Source of the DNA: ZC4RG29 sp036273935
GTDB taxonomy: Bacteria > Bacteroidota > Bacteroidia > Cytophagales > Cyclobacteriaceae
Length of the DNA: 7,418 bases
Direction of reading: 5' to 3'
NCBI GenBank assembly: GCA_036273935.1
Contig: DASUGQ010000155.1
Coordinates: 1 to 7,418 of the forward strand
A model generated the notes under the pieces. The model was not told where the DNA came from. It saw only the letters and a list, made by a program, of their open reading frames with translations, and did not search any database. Each line of letters starts with the position of its first letter. Positions within the stretch are counted from its first letter, which is position 1. A program made the position numbers and the translations under genes. This document shows positions 5,763 through 7,418 of this stretch, piece after piece.

Positions 5763-7103
5763 CTACAATAAATCGTTGGCCAGGTTAGCCAACTCAGAAC
5801 GTTCACCTTTCTCCAGGGTGATGTGAGCATAAAGGTTATTGTCTTTCAGTCTGTCAATTAATGTAGACAGACCATTGCTTTGGGAGTCCAAATATGGTGT
5901 ATCGATTTGGTGGACGTCTCCTGTGAAAATGATTTTTGTGTTCTCGCCTGCGCGCGTGATTATTGTTTTCACTTCATGCGGTGTCAGGTTCTGGGCCTCG
6001 TCAACAATGAAATAAATATTGGAGAGACTTCGTCCGCGAATGTATGCAAGCGGTGTTATCATAAGTTTCTCCTGGTTTACCATTTCATTGATCTTGCTAT
6101 ACTCTTTGTCAGTTTCACTATACTGATTTTGAATAAACTTTAAATTGTCCCACAAGGGTTCCATATAAGGATTGAGTTTGGACTTGATATCTCCCGGTAA
6201 ATAACCGATATCCTTGTTGCTCAGGGGTACAATTGGCCGTGCCAGATAGATTTGTTTGTATTCGCGTTTTTGCTCAAGCGCGGCTGCAAGAGCAATTAAT
6301 GTTTTTCCTGTTCCGGCTACGCCCTGAACGGAGACGAGTCTCACCTCGGGTTTAAGAAGAGCATGCATGGCGAAGGTCTGTTCTGCATTTCTTGGTTTGA
6401 TACCATATACAGAACGTTTCTCCACGTGCTCCACCATTCCGTTCAGAGGGTTGAAATATGCGAGCGCTGATTTCTTGTTACCACTTCTTAGAATGTAATA
6501 ATGATTTTTGTGAGGAAAGAGTTTTCCAAGAATTTCTTCGGGTGGACAATATCCTTTTTCATACAGGAGATTGATCATATCAGGATCAACATTCTCGACT
6601 GTCGTTTTTCCCGAATAAAGGGATGATATATTTTGAACTTTCCCCGTTGTATAATCTTCTGAAAGCAAACCAAGCGCCTTTGCCTTGAGACGCAGATTTA
6701 TGTCTTTCGAAACAAGAATTACCTTTTTACTTCTGGACTCACGTTGAAGTTGCAGCGCCGAATTAAGTATGCGATGGTCCGGCTTATCTTCATTAAAGAT
6801 CTTATTGGCATCAACAGCGCTGTTTGTATCCATCAGCACTTTAAAGTTTCCCTTACCCTTTCCATTGATGGGATTCCATTGATGCAACATCTGACCGTTT
6901 GCCAGCTTGTCAATCAACCGGATAAATTCGCGGGCTTCAAAATTTTTTGTATCGTTTCCCTTCTTGAAATTATCGAGTTCTTCCAGGACGGTTATCGGAA
7001 TTCCAATGTCGTGTTCGTCGAAGTTGAGGATGGAGTTGTGTTCATAGATGATAACAGAAGTGTCGAGTACGAAGATCTTCTTCTCCTTCTTGGTTTTAGA
7101 CAT
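5763..7103 (-). CDS. PIN-PhoH protein: predicted RNase fused to RecA-like ATPase (PhoH2/YlaK type)
   Basis: The start chosen is the ATG at 7103 (MSKTKKEKKIFVLDTSVI), giving 446 residues. An in-frame TTG three codons earlier is less likely. Residues about 9-145 form a PIN nuclease domain with the expected acidic residues: Asp14 in VLDTS, Glu41/Glu42 in VLEEL, Asp109 in PDHRIL and Asp134 in SKD. Residues about 235-446 form a PhoH ATPase: GVAGTGKT (261-268, Walker A), LARPIVP (287-293), YIRGRS (354-359), FIVDEAQN (365-372, Walker B), FTGDVHQID (393-401, sensor) and GERSEL (433-438, candidate arginine finger). Proteins of this architecture are described as ATP-driven RNA-unwinding and RNA-cleaving enzymes, in mycobacteria as PhoH2 with a small upstream antitoxin-like gene. 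Both halves look intact. The protein is cytoplasmic. Upstream, 87 bases separate it from the gene at 7191, and I see no consensus promoter there. Confidence 0.95.
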   Translation of the reverse strand: MSKTKKEKKIFVLDTSVIIYEHNSILNFDEHDIGIPITVLEELDNFKKGNDTKNFEAREFIRLIDKLANGQMLHQWNPINGKGKGNFKVLMDTNSAVDANKIFNEDKPDHRILNSALQLQRESRSKKVILVSKDINLRLKAKALGLLSEDYTTGKVQNISSLYSGKTTVENVDPDMINLLYEKGYCPPEEILGKLFPHKNHYYILRSGNKKSALAYFNPLNGMVEHVEKRSVYGIKPRNAEQTFAMHALLKPEVRLVSVQGVAGTGKTLIALAAALEQKREYKQIYLARPIVPLSNKDIGYLPGDIKSKLNPYMEPLWDNLKFIQNQYSETDKEYSKINEMVNQEKLMITPLAYIRGRSLSNIYFIVDEAQNLTPHEVKTIITRAGENTKIIFTGDVHQIDTPYLDSQSNGLSTLIDRLKDNNLYAHITLEKGERSELANLANDLL

Positions 7104-7190
7104 ACTGCACAAAGAACTTGGTTTGCGAAATGTAATGAAACCTGATCAAACGAAAAGAATATTCAGCAATATTTTTTTATTAACTGTGAA

Positions 7191-7400
7191 TTAGGTGGTC
7201 AATGAAAACAGATCACCTTTCTCGTGTGGAGTAACATGAAGTACATTGGCCAGCACAAGAAGAATTAATTTCCTGGAAGCATAAAAGCGATTTAGCTTAC
7301 CGATGTGCATAAATTCTTTTACCGTTATCGTCGGATTTTTGTCCAGATATTTCATTAACAGTTGTTCATGATCGCCATAATGGAATTTAATATTCCGCAT
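7191..7400 (-). CDS. Winged-helix-like protein, small or 5'-partial at the window edge
   Basis: From the ATG at 7400 this encodes 69 residues ending at the stop at 7191. The frame stays open to the window edge (six more codons, reading AKRSQR), so the true start may lie outside. The sequence looks like one winged helix-turn-helix: helix HEQLLMKYLDKN (11-22), a turn and second helix ITVKEFMHIGKLN (25-37), a third helix with FYASRKLILLVLANVL (39-54), then a short wing HVTPHEKGDLFSLT (55-68). This fold usually binds DNA or proteins, but I do not recognise the family and give it no function. It is on the same strand as the PIN-PhoH gene, 87 bases upstream. It could be the C-terminal domain of a longer regulator. 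Confidence 0.6.
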   Translation of the reverse strand: MRNIKFHYGDHEQLLMKYLDKNPTITVKEFMHIGKLNRFYASRKLILLVLANVLHVTPHEKGDLFSLTT

Positions 7401-7418
7401 TCGCTGCGAACGCTTTGC

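Noticed and set aside
7104..7112. TTG start for PIN-PhoH three codons upstream of the ATG
   Set aside because: The ATG at 7103 gives a normal Lys-rich N-terminus directly before the PIN strand. Nothing favours the rarer start codon.
7158..7178. AATATT-CAGC-AATATT followed by a T-tract, a possible plus-strand terminator
   Set aside because: The stem is only six A/T pairs, and no plus-strand gene ends nearby. On the minus strand, where the genes lie, the T-tract is on the wrong side.
7400..7410. Short palindrome TTCGC-T-GCGAA at the edge
   Set aside because: Five base pairs inside a probable coding frame are easily chance, and the context is cut by the window edge.

Overview
The window looks like chromosomal DNA from a member of the Bacteroidota, plausibly a Cytophagales-type bacterium. 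The order is inference; the phylum is better supported. The supporting signs are a TonB-dependent receptor C-terminus ending in Phe, a signal peptide ending in SFSQ, genes without clear Shine-Dalgarno sequences, and a textbook Bacteroidota promoter (TTTG-N19-TAnnTTTG) in front of sucD. I see no transposase, integrase, CRISPR array, tRNA or rRNA. No intergenic gap exceeds about 135 bases.

Left part (1-1983), a B12-flavoured cluster. The 3' end of a TonB-dependent receptor with BtuB-like character is followed after one codon, in the same frame, by a DUF5522-DUF71 fusion. That protein joins a Cys-rich N-terminal module to a COG2102 ATP-pyrophosphatase of the type predicted to act in cobalamin salvage. 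Running towards it and overlapping its 3' end is meaB, the GTPase chaperone of B12-dependent methylmalonyl-CoA mutase. Together they suggest uptake, salvage and use of B12.

Middle part (2025-4428), an envelope sensor pair. A CHASE2 membrane protein lacks any recognisable cytoplasmic output domain. It is followed by a secreted protein with a FecR-like domain, an Ig-like segment and a helical, TPR-like tail. A strong hairpin terminator closes the unit. An imperfect 13-base direct repeat with a 60-base period lies between the two genes.

Right part (4453-7418). sucD (succinyl-CoA synthetase alpha subunit) is transcribed alone from the consensus promoter. Its end overlaps a convergent small conserved-looking gene of unknown function, which has a long imperfect palindrome just upstream of its start codon. 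Next, on the minus strand, are a PIN-PhoH protein (predicted RNase fused to a RecA-like ATPase) and, at the window edge, a winged-helix-like small or partial gene.

I found no clearly new defence or mobile system. The most interesting items are the DUF5522-DUF71 fusion in a B12 context, the output-less CHASE2 plus FecR-like pair, and the palindrome before the 86-residue gene.
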